From: Oscillatoriales cyanobacterium RM2_1_1
GTDB lineage: Bacteria > Cyanobacteriota > Cyanobacteriia > Cyanobacteriales > Microcoleaceae
NCBI GenBank assembly: GCA_012033335.1
Contig: JAAURB010000035.1
Span: forward strand, 1 to 46,669
Reading direction: 5' to 3'
DNA length: 46,669 bases
Positions 8,328 through 16,810 of this stretch are shown piece after piece. A model generated the notes under the pieces. The model searched no databases, was not told the DNA's origin, and saw nothing but the letters and a program-made list of their open reading frames with translations. Positions within the stretch are counted from its first letter, which is position 1, and the number at the start of each line of letters is the position of its first letter. A program made the position numbers and the translations under genes.

Positions 8328-9260
8328 CTATGGACTCTGAAATGCTCCGAAGCGTTCTCGCAACTCGGCAAGATCGTCTGGAGATAGTGTATTGTCGAAC
8401 TTAGCCGGTTGCTCAAACATATTCAATGCCGCTTTCCCCTTCTCAGTCCCACTCATCTGTAATAACACTTGCTGAATAGAATCTACCAGGGGTGCTTCTG
8501 AATTAGGTTTGACCAGGACTAATTGTTGAGGAACCGCTTCAGTTTTTGCCAGAATTACCATGGCATTTTGGGTGGCAATCGGAAGACTTTGAAAGCTCTG
8601 GGAACTGATAGCTGCAGCCTGAACCCTACCACTAATCAGCCATTGAATACTATTCTGATCCGCTTGAGTGAAACAATATTCAAGTTCATCCTCCTTCGCT
8701 GTATTTTCAGATGACTGCTGCACCAGCTTGAAATCTGCAGCCTGAAGATAAGCTATCGGTAAAACAAATCCTGTGGTTGAAGTCGGAAACGAAACGGCAA
8801 TTTTTTTTCCCTTGAGATTCTCCAAAGTTTTAAGCTGGCTATTTTTGAGGATCACAATGAGTGAAGATTCCCCAGCGCTATTCCCTTGAGAGAATTCTAG
8901 CAGCGGTCTAGCATCAGCTTCCTGACTAACATTTAACGCTGCATAGGGTTGATCGATATAAAGATAAACGGTTCCGAGCTCGAGCCACTTTGCCATCGTT
9001 TGGATATCAGGAGCCACTTTCACCTCCCCAGTTCCGATCTGATAACCATCAAGTTGGCTAGCTAGATAATCCACCAGCGGTTGAAATTGCTGAATTGTCC
9101 AACCGGGATTGGCGGCAACCGTCCCGATCACAATCCTGTTTGGTAAGGTTGACAGTTGAGTAGGGATCGGCTCAGGAAGAGAACTCGATTGAACAGTACA
9201 GCCAGAAACAGTACATAACAGAGCCGGAAGCACCGTCTGCTTTAAAAAAAGTTTTAGCAT
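8328..9260 (-). CDS. PhnD-like substrate-binding lipoprotein
   Basis: A 310-residue periplasmic binding protein of the phosphate/phosphite/phosphonate (PhnD) superfamily. A signal peptide ends in the lipobox LCTVSGC, so Cys21 should be lipidated and tethered. The fold signature includes IVIGTVAANPGWTIQQFQPLVDYLASQL, LENLKGKKIAVSFPTSTTGFVLP, and a C-terminal helix pair. Canonical family members feed an ABC transporter. Here no ATPase or permease is nearby and the next gene is a histidine kinase, which favours a sensing role. The ligand is not predictable; oxyanions are common in the family. Confidence 0.82.
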   Translation of the reverse strand: MLKLFLKQTVLPALLCTVSGCTVQSSSLPEPIPTQLSTLPNRIVIGTVAANPGWTIQQFQPLVDYLASQLDGYQIGTGEVKVAPDIQTMAKWLELGTVYLYIDQPYAALNVSQEADARPLLEFSQGNSAGESSLIVILKNSQLKTLENLKGKKIAVSFPTSTTGFVLPIAYLQAADFKLVQQSSENTAKEDELEYCFTQADQNSIQWLISGRVQAAAISSQSFQSLPIATQNAMVILAKTEAVPQQLVLVKPNSEAPLVDSIQQVLLQMSGTEKGKAALNMFEQPAKFDNTLSPDDLAELRERFGAFQSP

Positions 9261-9449
9261 CTGAACCTGCGTGGTTGTAACTCAAATCAACACCCACAAC
9301 CTCCGAGCTAGTATCGGCCTCAAGGGCTCAGGTTGATTGAACTCAGCGAAAAGGATTCAGTAGATGCGAGAGACAGAAAATCAACCTCCACCTCAGAAAC
9401 CATTCAGCATTAAAACTATTGAATATTAATGGTTAAACATCAATAATTT

Positions 9450-9476
9450 TAGAGTAATGGTTCTAGAGTAATGGTT
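9450..9476. repeat. 13-bp direct repeat upstream of the lipoprotein-kinase operon
   Basis: TAGAGTAATGGTT occurs twice (9450-9462 and 9464-9476), one base apart, with a third partial TTAATGGTT at ~9426-9434. It sits about 190 nt upstream of the lipoprotein start in an otherwise featureless 289-bp gap. It could be a tandem regulator site or a slippage duplication. Confidence 0.5.
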
Positions 9477-9549
9477 TCAGGGCGAACCATCTCAGAATGA
9501 GATTGAAACAGGCACGGGGTGAGTAGAGATTGCAGAACTTACCCCGTGA

Positions 9550-10164
9550 TCATAGCAAACTCTTCGGAGCTTCAGTTGTTGTGAAGGCTAGATCGGCTTT
9601 ACAGGTAGCGAGGATCCGATGATCATTGTCACTGATGGATGCAATCGGATGAAATCCCTCCAATGTGATTCCGGGCTCCGTCCCGCTACCCTGATGAGCC
9701 GCCACCATAGCTGAATGATGGATTGCAATCCCATAGGAATGAGATTCCTGGGTATAGCTGTCAACAATGGTCAAGGTTAGCTGATTGCCTTGGGGCTTCC
9801 CAGAGAAACAGTCAAAGGAGGAATTGAGCATATAGAACGCTCCAATCACTCGATCTGAGGTTACTTCGAATATCATATAAGCCTGTCCCACCTGATTTGG
9901 GACTGGAGATTCCCCATAGAGATAAATGCCCTCCTGGAGAAATCCTGCAGGAGCCGTGGATTGGGCGATCGCCGGGATCTCCAGGGAAATGGGGAACTCT
10001 ACAGGGGACGCAAACCCCTTAAGGTTTTCACTGAGTAAAACTAAACATAAAAATCCCCAGGAAACAATTTTGAGCTGAAGAACTCCTCGCTCCCCAAGCT
10101 TTGATCGAGGTAATTGAGCGACTGGAGATTCAACAACGGCAGATTCGATCACGGAAGCTTTCAT
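9550..10164 (-). CDS. Conserved exported cyanobacterial protein of unknown function
   Basis: A 204-residue protein. Residues ~32-48 form a hydrophobic segment (VSWGFLCLVLLSENL) followed by an Ala-rich PAIAQSTAP boundary, so it is either membrane-anchored or exported with a long N-terminal extension. The mature part reads GIYLYGESPVPNQVGQAYMIFEV..VIGAFYMLNSSFDCFSG and ends DNDHRILATCKADLAF. I recognise this as a family seen widely in cyanobacteria but know of no function. Two conserved Cys (SFDCFSG and ATCKAD) could form a disulfide outside the cytoplasm. Confidence 0.7.
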   Translation of the reverse strand: MKASVIESAVVESPVAQLPRSKLGERGVLQLKIVSWGFLCLVLLSENLKGFASPVEFPISLEIPAIAQSTAPAGFLQEGIYLYGESPVPNQVGQAYMIFEVTSDRVIGAFYMLNSSFDCFSGKPQGNQLTLTIVDSYTQESHSYGIAIHHSAMVAAHQGSGTEPGITLEGFHPIASISDNDHRILATCKADLAFTTTEAPKSLL

Positions 10165-10540
10165 CTAAACATTGCACCAATAACACCATGACAGCCAGAA
10201 GATTTACGGCTAAAGTACATCGCCCCTCACTCAACAACCCTGAATCAAACCCACCGTTTTCCCTGGCTGATAGCAAGATTGACTGGGTTGTGATTGGCGG
10301 GCGGAAGAGAAACGTCTAGATTCACTCAGTAGGTGGTTGTCATTAATCGTTAAATAGAAGGGGGTCTGGCGCTTCGCCCTAGGATGGGGACACTGCCCCC
10401 TTTGCCTTCCCATCAATCTTCTAATTAATTGCGCCAAGCTACTTCAGTAGCTAGCTGATTGAAATTTAGAGGCTATTAATTCTGATTTCACCATACAATA
10501 TCTGGAGTTGGAATAGGATAAAACTGAGTTTAAGAATTAT
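10165..10540. other. Intergenic region upstream of glgA with nested hairpins
   Basis: No gene is supported. A nested inverted repeat lies at 10358-10402: outer arms AAGGGGG and CCCCCTT, inner GGCG-ctt-CGCC. It is similar in style to the G/C-rich core of the MITE-like repeats elsewhere in the window. A tight hairpin AGCTACT-tc-AGTAGCT is at 10437-10452. Between these the DNA is ordinary AT-rich spacer. Confidence 0.45.
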
Positions 10541-10546
10541 CAACTA

Positions 10547-10610
10547 TTACGGAGTGCTATAAGAAGCACCCTGACCCGGTATGATGACGTTACGGAGCCT
10601 TATAAAGGAC
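10547..10610 (+). promoter_or_regulatory. Duplicated TTACGGAG-hairpin motif in the glgA leader
   Basis: TTACGGAG occurs at 10547-10554 and 10590-10597. Each copy runs into a small hairpin: GTGCT-ataaga-AGCAC (10554-10569) and CCTT-ata-AAGG (10598-10608). The second hairpin's right arm, AAGGA (10605-10609), is the only candidate Shine-Dalgarno for glgA ATG 10625, although its spacing is long (15 nt). Pairing would hide it, so translational control of glgA is possible. The role is inference. Confidence 0.45.
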
Positions 10611-10624
10611 GTAAAAAAATTATT

Positions 10625-12030
10625 ATGCGAATTCTATTTGTAGCTGCGGAAGCTTCTCCTCTGGCTAAGGTTGGTGGCATGGGAGATGTGGTCGGTGCCT
10701 TACCCAAGGTATTGCGGGCGATGGGGCACGACGTTCGGATATTTATGCCTTACTATGGTTTTTTGCCGGACAAACTGGAAATTCCTCAAGAGCCAGTTTG
10801 GTGGGGAAGCGCCATGTCTCAGAAAATTGCAGTCTATGAGACCAAGCTGCCCAAAACAGATGTTCCGCTGTATTTGTTAGGCCATCCCTCTTTTACCCCT
10901 AGACGGGTTTACTACGGGGAAGATGAAAGCTGGCGGTTTACCCTATTTGCGAACGGGGCAGCAGAATTTGCCTGGAATTACTGGAAACCCACGATTATCC
11001 ATTGTCATGATTGGCACGCTGGAATGGTTCCAGTCTGGATGCATGAAACGCCGGATATCGGTACAATCTTTACGATTCATAATCTGGCCTATCAAGGCCC
11101 TTGGCGCTGGTTTCTGGATCGGATTACCTGGTGTCCCTGGTATATGGAAGGTCATAACACCATGGCGGCAGCTATCCAATTTGCCAATCGAGTGACAACT
11201 GTCTCCCCCACCTATGCCGAACAGATTCAAACGGCGGCTTACGGAGAAACCCTGGAAGGACTGTTGTCTTTTGTGAGTGGGAAAACCTCTGGGATTCTCA
11301 ACGGGATTGATACAGATGCCTACAACCCAGAGACGGATCGGTTTATCGTCGAGAATTTTAGTGCTGACTCTGTGGAGAGTCGCAAAGCTAATAAGATTGC
11401 GCTTCAGGAAGAACTGGGGCTAGAGGTGAACTCAGGCACATTTCTGGTGGGATGGTAAGTCGTCTGGTTGAGCAAAAGGGACTGGATTTGTTCATTCAAA
11501 CCATGGATAACTTTCTGGCTTTCACTGATTCTCAGTTGGTAGTTCTGGGAACGGGCGATCGCTATTACGAAACCCAACTCTGGCAAATGGCTTCCCGATT
11601 CCCTGGACGCATGACCACCCAGCTTTTGTTCAATGAGCCCTTGTCTCGCCGGATCTATGCCGGATGTGATGCCCTGGTGATGCCCAGTCGATTTGAGCCC
11701 TGCGGGATTAGTCAGATGCTAGCCATGCGTTATGGCTGTATTCCAATTGTGCGCCGGACAGGGGGCCTGGTTGACACGGTATCCCACTGTGATCCGGTGA
11801 ATGAAACGGGGACAGGGTATTGTTTTGATCGCTATGAACCGATGGACTTCCTGACAGCCCTGATTCGAGCCTCAGAAGCCTTTCGCTACAAGAGTAACTG
11901 GCATCGTTTGCAGCAGCGGGGAATGCGGGAAAACTTTAGTTGGGAGAACTCCGCTAAGGAGTATCTCAAGGTCTACGAGGAAGTTGCTGCAACCCTGACA
12001 CCGCAGATGTCTGAGGAACCTGCCGTGTAA
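10625..12030 (+). CDS. glgA: Glycogen synthase, split by a frameshift
   Basis: ADP-glucose:glycogen glucosyltransferase (GT5), which elongates the glycogen storing photosynthetic carbon. The N-terminal half (10625 to ~11451) has [24 protein letters not shown] with the KxGG ADP-glucose loop, [13 protein letters not shown] and [10 protein letters not shown]. The C-terminal half (from 11452) has [21 protein letters not shown] and [11 protein letters not shown]. The halves are in different frames: one base is missing in GGGATGG at ~11452 (family expects V-G-x-V-x-R-L). Restoring it gives 468 residues, the usual length, with no other defect. It resembles the Synechocystis sll0945 type. A sequencing error is more likely than a real null. 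Confidence 0.92.
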
Positions 12031-12163
12031 CCTCAAACCGAAGTTCCAGCTTGAATACTGCTACTCAAATATTCCGATGAATTTGGGTGATGGTGATGTA
12101 GTGTGCTATCACCTCCCAGATTCTAGCAGGGTGAGAAAGGCCATAAATATTTCTGCTTAAATA
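12031..12163. other. Convergent spacer with a weak hairpin
   Basis: Between glgA and the minus-strand acetyltransferase gene. An imperfect stem-loop built from GGTGATgTAG and CTATCACC lies at 12092-12113, without a T-tract. It is a possible but poor terminator. Confidence 0.3.
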
Positions 12164-12754
12164 CTATTCGCTCTGATTCTGGTTGGTTGTCGAACTTAAC
12201 TCCATCTGCCGGGCATAACGGGGCAAGCAGGGGGTTCCCAGACAGACCCAGCCCTCCGGCATATTTCCAAATACACTACTGCGGGCTCCAATCACTGCAT
12301 TGGCCCCAATCTCAACTCCCGGTGCAATAAAACAATCCGTGGCAATCCAGGCTCCATTATTCACAACAATTGGAGCCGTTTTTAAGCCAAAAGCAGGATC
12401 CTTAATATCATGGCTCCCGGTACAGAGGTAGGTTTTTTGCGAGATTACACAGTGCTGTCCGATGGTGATTTGATCCAAGCTATAGAACACCACATCATCC
12501 CCAACCCAACTGTAATCCCCAAGGACTACCTTCCAGGGAAATGTAAACCGGGCAGTCGGACGAATCACCACCCCCTGACCAATTGTTGCCCCAAAACTCC
12601 TGAGAATCCAGGCTCTCAAACCACTAGCAGGATGAATCGTCAGGGGAAACGTAATCCCCTGAACTAGCCACCAAATCAGGACAAACCAACCCGGTCGTCC
12701 TCGGTCAAACGAGGACTGATCGTATTGCCGCAGATCAACCCAGGAATCCGTCAT
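12164..12754 (-). CDS. Hexapeptide-repeat acetyltransferase (WcaF/HpsU-like)
   Basis: About 196 residues forming a left-handed beta-helix acetyltransferase that would use acetyl-CoA to O-acetylate a sugar during envelope polysaccharide synthesis. Residues ~25-55 have the WcaF-like hydrophobic lead-in (FVLIWWLVQGITFPLTIHP), followed by hexapeptides (IGQGVVIRPTARFTFPWKVVLG) and the catalytic His in YLCTGSHDIKDP. It ends with the acceptor-type WVCLGTPC. The start is ATG 12754, just after the stop of the upstream glycosyltransferase; a GTG at 12757 overlaps that stop by one base and could also be used. It is the last gene of a four-gene minus-strand run. Confidence 0.85.
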   Translation of the reverse strand: MTDSWVDLRQYDQSSFDRGRPGWFVLIWWLVQGITFPLTIHPASGLRAWILRSFGATIGQGVVIRPTARFTFPWKVVLGDYSWVGDDVVFYSLDQITIGQHCVISQKTYLCTGSHDIKDPAFGLKTAPIVVNNGAWIATDCFIAPGVEIGANAVIGARSSVFGNMPEGWVCLGTPCLPRYARQMELSSTTNQNQSE

Positions 12755-12756
12755 CA

Positions 12757-13719
12757 CTAGCTCTGGGTAACTTTTTCAGGTTCTTCTGCAAGACCAACTG
12801 GAGCGGTGGCCAAGGAGTCTTTGCTAACATTCAGCTTGCCCCCAAAGGCTTGCAACTCATAGAGTTTGACTCCGATTTGGTATTCATACTGGCTGAGGAG
12901 GCGACCGTAGATATAGCCCGCCTTGCCATCGAGGAAGCCCCACTGAATAAAATAGAACAGGATAAATCTCAGGGCGGGCTTGAACGGCAAACGTACCCAA
13001 ATTTTCTTCAGGAATCGCTTGCGTTTTACCGCATCCCCAAACAGGCTGGCCCCAATCGTTTCAGCGTCATCTTGCCCCGTCAGCAAATTGAAATGCACCT
13101 GGGCTTCCCAATTGGAATAGCGATTGTGGCGCTCAATCCAGTGGAACATATCCCGGAAGTCTTCGTGGAGCATATCTTCCTTGAGATAGCCCACTTTTTC
13201 AGGCCCCGACATCACCACATGTTCATGGACTTCGTTGTCCCCGGTATTTCGCACCCCTTCTGTTTTGAGATTTTCATAGCGCCCCTGGGCGTGCTTGAAC
13301 AGGCGCAGATTCCAATCGGGGTATTTGCCGCCGTGACGAATCCATTTCCCCAGGAAAAAGACGCGACGATTCAGGTAATAGCCACAATAGTCTGGGTCTT
13401 GAATGGCAATGGCAATCTCATCCCAAAGCTCTGGGGTAATCCGTTCATCACAATCAACAATCAAGACCCAGTCGTTACGAAAGGATAGATTGTCCAACGA
13501 CCAATTTTTCTTTTTCGGCCAGCGACCATTGAAATAAAATTGCTCTATTTTTGCCCCAAACTGCTCAGCAATCTCAATGCTGCGATCACTACTCTGGGAA
13601 TCAACGATCAGAACCTCATCCGCTCTAGCCACGCTGGCCAGGCAGGCCGGTAAGTTCTCTTCTTCATTCTTAGCCGGGATCAGAACTGAAACTGGAATCT
13701 TAGAGGCAGTCGGAGTCAT
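12757..13719 (-). CDS. Family 2 glycosyltransferase (KdtX/WaaE-like)
   Basis: A 320-residue inverting GT-A enzyme transferring a sugar from a nucleotide donor. It shows VSVLIPAKNEEENLPACLASV, DEVLIVDSQSSDRSIEIAEQFGA and the metal-binding DCDERITPE (the DxD equivalent). The downstream pattern GKWIRHGGKYPDWNLRLFK and a C-terminal amphipathic/hydrophobic helix (FILFYFIQWGFLDGKAGYIYG) are typical of the lipopolysaccharide/exopolysaccharide WaaE-like group common in cyanobacterial hps-type loci. No transmembrane helix is certain. It is tightly followed by the acetyltransferase gene and preceded by another GT2, so the three should act on one glycan. Confidence 0.88.
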   Translation of the reverse strand: MTPTASKIPVSVLIPAKNEEENLPACLASVARADEVLIVDSQSSDRSIEIAEQFGAKIEQFYFNGRWPKKKNWSLDNLSFRNDWVLIVDCDERITPELWDEIAIAIQDPDYCGYYLNRRVFFLGKWIRHGGKYPDWNLRLFKHAQGRYENLKTEGVRNTGDNEVHEHVVMSGPEKVGYLKEDMLHEDFRDMFHWIERHNRYSNWEAQVHFNLLTGQDDAETIGASLFGDAVKRKRFLKKIWVRLPFKPALRFILFYFIQWGFLDGKAGYIYGRLLSQYEYQIGVKLYELQAFGGKLNVSKDSLATAPVGLAEEPEKVTQS

Positions 13720-13778
13720 GGCTATTCACTTCAATCCATTCATTCACGCCCATTCTAAGCTGATTGCAGTCAATCTGG

Positions 13779-14714
13779 CTACTGGTGTTTTCCCTGAAAT
13801 AGCCCAGTGAGGACTGCCCCGAGGTAGCCAATTTGGCCATAGGCATAGACAAAGTTGTCAAATCGCTGGGCCGGATCGGGCCAGTATTTCAGGGATTTAT
13901 ACAAGCCCCGCACAATCCGTTCACTGCCCCGAGCGAACTGACCCATACCGGCTTCCCCCGCCAATTGTTCTCGATAGCATTCGCTAATTCCCTGCCACCA
14001 ACCCCGCTCCATAAACCAGGACCGGTTGATCCGCTCTGGGGCAACATTATGGGCCACCAAGGCTTCCGGCAGATAGGCCACCTGCCAGCCCTTCTCTAAG
14101 GCCAGTTGAGTGGTCATCAATTCTTCATTGGAGAGTAACCGTTTCCCCACCCGGCCCAGGTTCAGGTCAAATCCACCAATCTGTTCTAAAAAACTGCGAC
14201 GAATAGAGTAGTTTAAACCTCGGGGGGTCAGCCCTGGGGTTTGAATCAAAACCATCTCCGAACCCAGGTCATAGGCCCCCAAATTCCCGGCCAATCCGGG
14301 AGAGATCCACTTTGGTGGGCTCACGCCGTTGGGCCAGATCAGGGTCACTTTTCCCCCGGCGATCGCCAGCTTGTCATTGTCCTGATAGGCCCGATATAGT
14401 ACCCCCAACCATTGGGAACTGGCAACGGCATCATCATCCAGGTAAGCCAGAATCGGGCTCTGGGATTCCTGGGCTCCCCGGTTCCGGGCAACAGATAACC
14501 CTGTGATCGGTTCATAGACATAGCGCAGTCGGGGGTCAGACAATCGAGCTTCGACCACCTCCCGGGTGCGATCGCTTGAGGCATTATCGATCACGATGAC
14601 CTCAAAAGCCCTGAAGTCCTGGCTCAAGACACTATCAATGGCAGCACCGAGATAGTGTTCCCGGTTATGGGTGCAAATAATCGCAGAGATTTCAGGAATT
14701 GTGGGGGTTGACAT
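13779..14714 (-). CDS. Family 2 glycosyltransferase
   Basis: About 311 residues. The GT-A nucleotide-binding half is clear: ISAIICTHNREHYLGAAIDSVLSQ, VIVIDNASSDRTREVV, GLSVARNRGAQES and the metal-binding YLDDDAVAS. The acceptor half includes GGFDLNLGRVGKRLLSNEELMTTQLALEKGW, where the ED-like motif supplies the catalytic base region. ATG 14714 is preferred over TTG 14720. The restored end of the metallophosphoesterase lies 13 nt upstream (14728), which makes a compact operon. The 59-nt gap to the next GT2 has no terminator. The sugar specificity is unknown. Confidence 0.88.
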   Translation of the reverse strand: MSTPTIPEISAIICTHNREHYLGAAIDSVLSQDFRAFEVIVIDNASSDRTREVVEARLSDPRLRYVYEPITGLSVARNRGAQESQSPILAYLDDDAVASSQWLGVLYRAYQDNDKLAIAGGKVTLIWPNGVSPPKWISPGLAGNLGAYDLGSEMVLIQTPGLTPRGLNYSIRRSFLEQIGGFDLNLGRVGKRLLSNEELMTTQLALEKGWQVAYLPEALVAHNVAPERINRSWFMERGWWQGISECYREQLAGEAGMGQFARGSERIVRGLYKSLKYWPDPAQRFDNFVYAYGQIGYLGAVLTGLFQGKHQ

Positions 14715-14727
14715 GGCCAAAAACTTT

Positions 14728-16490
14728 CTAGGATTTTAATTGAAATTGATCAAATTTGATTACAGAGGAATTGGGTGCTTGAGTATCGAAATAGTAGCTG
14801 CTGACTGTCCCTGACCCTGTATCTAGAATACTGAATGCAGTGATGTCGTTACTGGCAATGTAGGGTTGGGGTTTACCGTCTTTGCCAGTCAGGGTTTCAG
14901 GGTTGGCATGATGGGCTTGAGTCCATTGGGATCTCCAACTGCGCTGTATGCCTCTGTGAAAGCAGGGGGAATAAATCGTCTTTTTTTGCCCAGATAGGCT
15001 CCATAGGTATTGCCCACATTAGAAGATTCCAAAAAGTGAAGGCCACGATCGCTGATAAACCGATTCCACAGGTGAGAATGGCCATAGTACACCAGTTGTA
15101 CTCCAGCTTTTTCCAGCAAAGGCATCAGATCTTGAATGATATAGTCCTGCTGTTTAGGATACTCATAGCGGATCATTTTGATCTGGCCTGAACCATCTTG
15201 CTCGGTGAATTGCACAGGGTTCGTATAGGGGGGAACAATATTATCCCCTAGGGAATGGGGCGGATGATGAAACATGACAATTTTATATTTTGCCCGTTGA
15301 AATTCTGGACTTTCGAGTTCTTGTTGTAGCCAGGTGTATTGGGGGCTGCCGGGCTGAATCGGCTCAAAAATATGTTGGCCATAGCCCCAGTTTTTCATCT
15401 GATTAAAGTCCTGATCCCGTTCCCGATATTTTCCCCGCGCATCCTGACCCAGGTTGGGGGTTCGCCAGATATTAGTAATGTATAAAGCAATCAGTCGCAC
15501 ATCCCCAAAGGTAACCGCATAGTAGTTTTTCTTCTTATCCGGTAAGCTAAAAATCTCACTATAAGTATCTGAATTAAACGTGTAGTTCTTTAACTCCGTT
15601 TGATCCAGGTTGGAACCATAGGCTTTTTCCACTAGAGCCCTGGGATAGGGATCATTAAACTGCTCATTCAAACTTTTTTCGGGGGAAAATCGCCCCATCA
15701 CTTCATGGTTACCAATGGCTGGAAATAGAGGGATGTGCTGAATCAATTCTCCCCCTGTATAGAGGGTTGTCACTCCGTCCTTCTCTAACTTGTAGTGGGC
15801 GCGACCCTGGAGAACCGGAAAAAACGCCCCCCCTCGATTGTCATCAAACCATTCTGAAGCCCGATCCGGAATATTGACCAGATCTCCCGCAACAAAAATA
15901 GCATCAAGTTGATCTACGGTTTCAATCATTTTCTGTAAATTGGTAGCGGTCATGGGTTTGAGTTGATGGTCGGAAGTCAGAAGAATTTTCAGCGGGGTTC
16001 CGGGTTGGGGATTGGGAGCCAGGGTAAAGGGTTTGCTGCTAATGGTTTGACCCGTTTCCATGGTGCTGGTGACTTGATAGGGAACTTTAATTCCTGGAGT
16101 TAATCCCTGAATTTCGGCTTCATGTCGCCAGATGGGTCGCCGGACAGGTTTGGTATAGATCTTATTGTCCTTCGTCTGCACCCCAACATAGGAATCTTGA
16201 TCCTCATAGGTGCGACTGAGTTGAGTGGTATTAGCCTGGGCGTTTTCCTGGAACTGCTCCCCATAGATTACCCGATGCTCAATCCCAGGAAATTCCGTAA
16301 ACCAGACCACTCGCACGGCATTTGCCGTCGGCAACTGTAGGAAGGGATCCGTTAAAAGCTGCGATTGAGGCAGTTGAGCAATCATCAGAACTCCTAAGGT
16401 GATAACAATTAACCAGAGCACTCCAAAAACCCAGGGATTTCGGGAAGACCTGAAAGAACCCTGGGGTGACTCAGACGGTGTAATCAACAT
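14728..16490 (-). CDS. Membrane-anchored metallophosphoesterase, 3' frameshift
   Basis: A calcineurin-like phosphoesterase. One TM segment (~22-42) is followed by a fibronectin-like region (NAVRVVWFTEFPGIEHRVIYG) and the metal-binding blocks LLTSDHQL, VAGDLVN, AIGNHEVMG, MFHHPPHSL and YGHSHLWNR. This is the layout of purple-acid-phosphatase-like exoenzymes. The annotated frame stops at 14889, but another frame continues as ANPETLTGKDGKPQPYIASN and onward for 59 residues to TAG 14728, including a family-like ASNDITAFSILDT segment. One base is missing around 14903-14912. The restored protein has 587 residues and ends 13 nt before the downstream GT2 start. Confidence 0.85.
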
Positions 16491-16582
16491 AAATAAATCA
16501 ATAGATAAATCAAGAGAGCTAAATCAATAGGACGAAGGAACGTCCATCAAATCAGGTGCAAATGTTCTAATTTATTTAATCC

Positions 16583-16696
16583 ATAGCAATCACAAATGAT
16601 TTGTGAAAAGGGGGTAAAGGGGGCGTTGCTACCTTCTTGGGGGCTTCGCCCCAAACCCCTCTCTAATCTTTTTCACGAATGAGACAGGATTGCCAT
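16583..16696 (+). repeat. MITE-like repeat, copy A
   Basis: It starts ATAGCAA followed by the odd palindrome TCACAAATGATTTGTGA (16590-16606), has a G/C-rich core with an inner hairpin (GGGGGCTTCGCCCC), and ends in an imperfect inverted copy of its own start (TTTTTCACGAAT...GGATTGCCAT). Related copies lie at 26646-26772 and 30509-30634. No ORF is inside. This is the layout of a non-autonomous miniature transposon. Confidence 0.7.
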
Positions 16697-16711
16697 GTAA
16701 TCCCCAATCAA

Positions 16712-16754
16712 TAAAAATCCCCCCTTCTCGATTTCATTCTATCGAGAAGAGGGG
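16712..16754 (-). terminator. Intrinsic terminator of amt
   Basis: On the minus strand, CCCCTCTTCTCGAT and ATCGAGAAGGGG form a stem of about 12 bp with one bulge and an 8-nt loop, followed by ATTTTTATT. It lies 57 nt after the amt stop. Confidence 0.8.
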
Positions 16755-16810
16755 TTCAAATTTTCAGCGTTGAGCTTTAAATCTATCAGCGCTGAGCTGC
16801 AATGAATAGC

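Noticed and set aside
10625-12030. Programmed frameshift in glgA producing two products
   Set aside because: There is no slippery heptamer or downstream structure at the junction, and the same kind of single-base break occurs in six other unrelated genes, which fits sequence error better.
12850-13488. 212-codon plus-strand ORF
   Set aside because: It lies wholly antisense to a well-supported glycosyltransferase and has no family-like motif.
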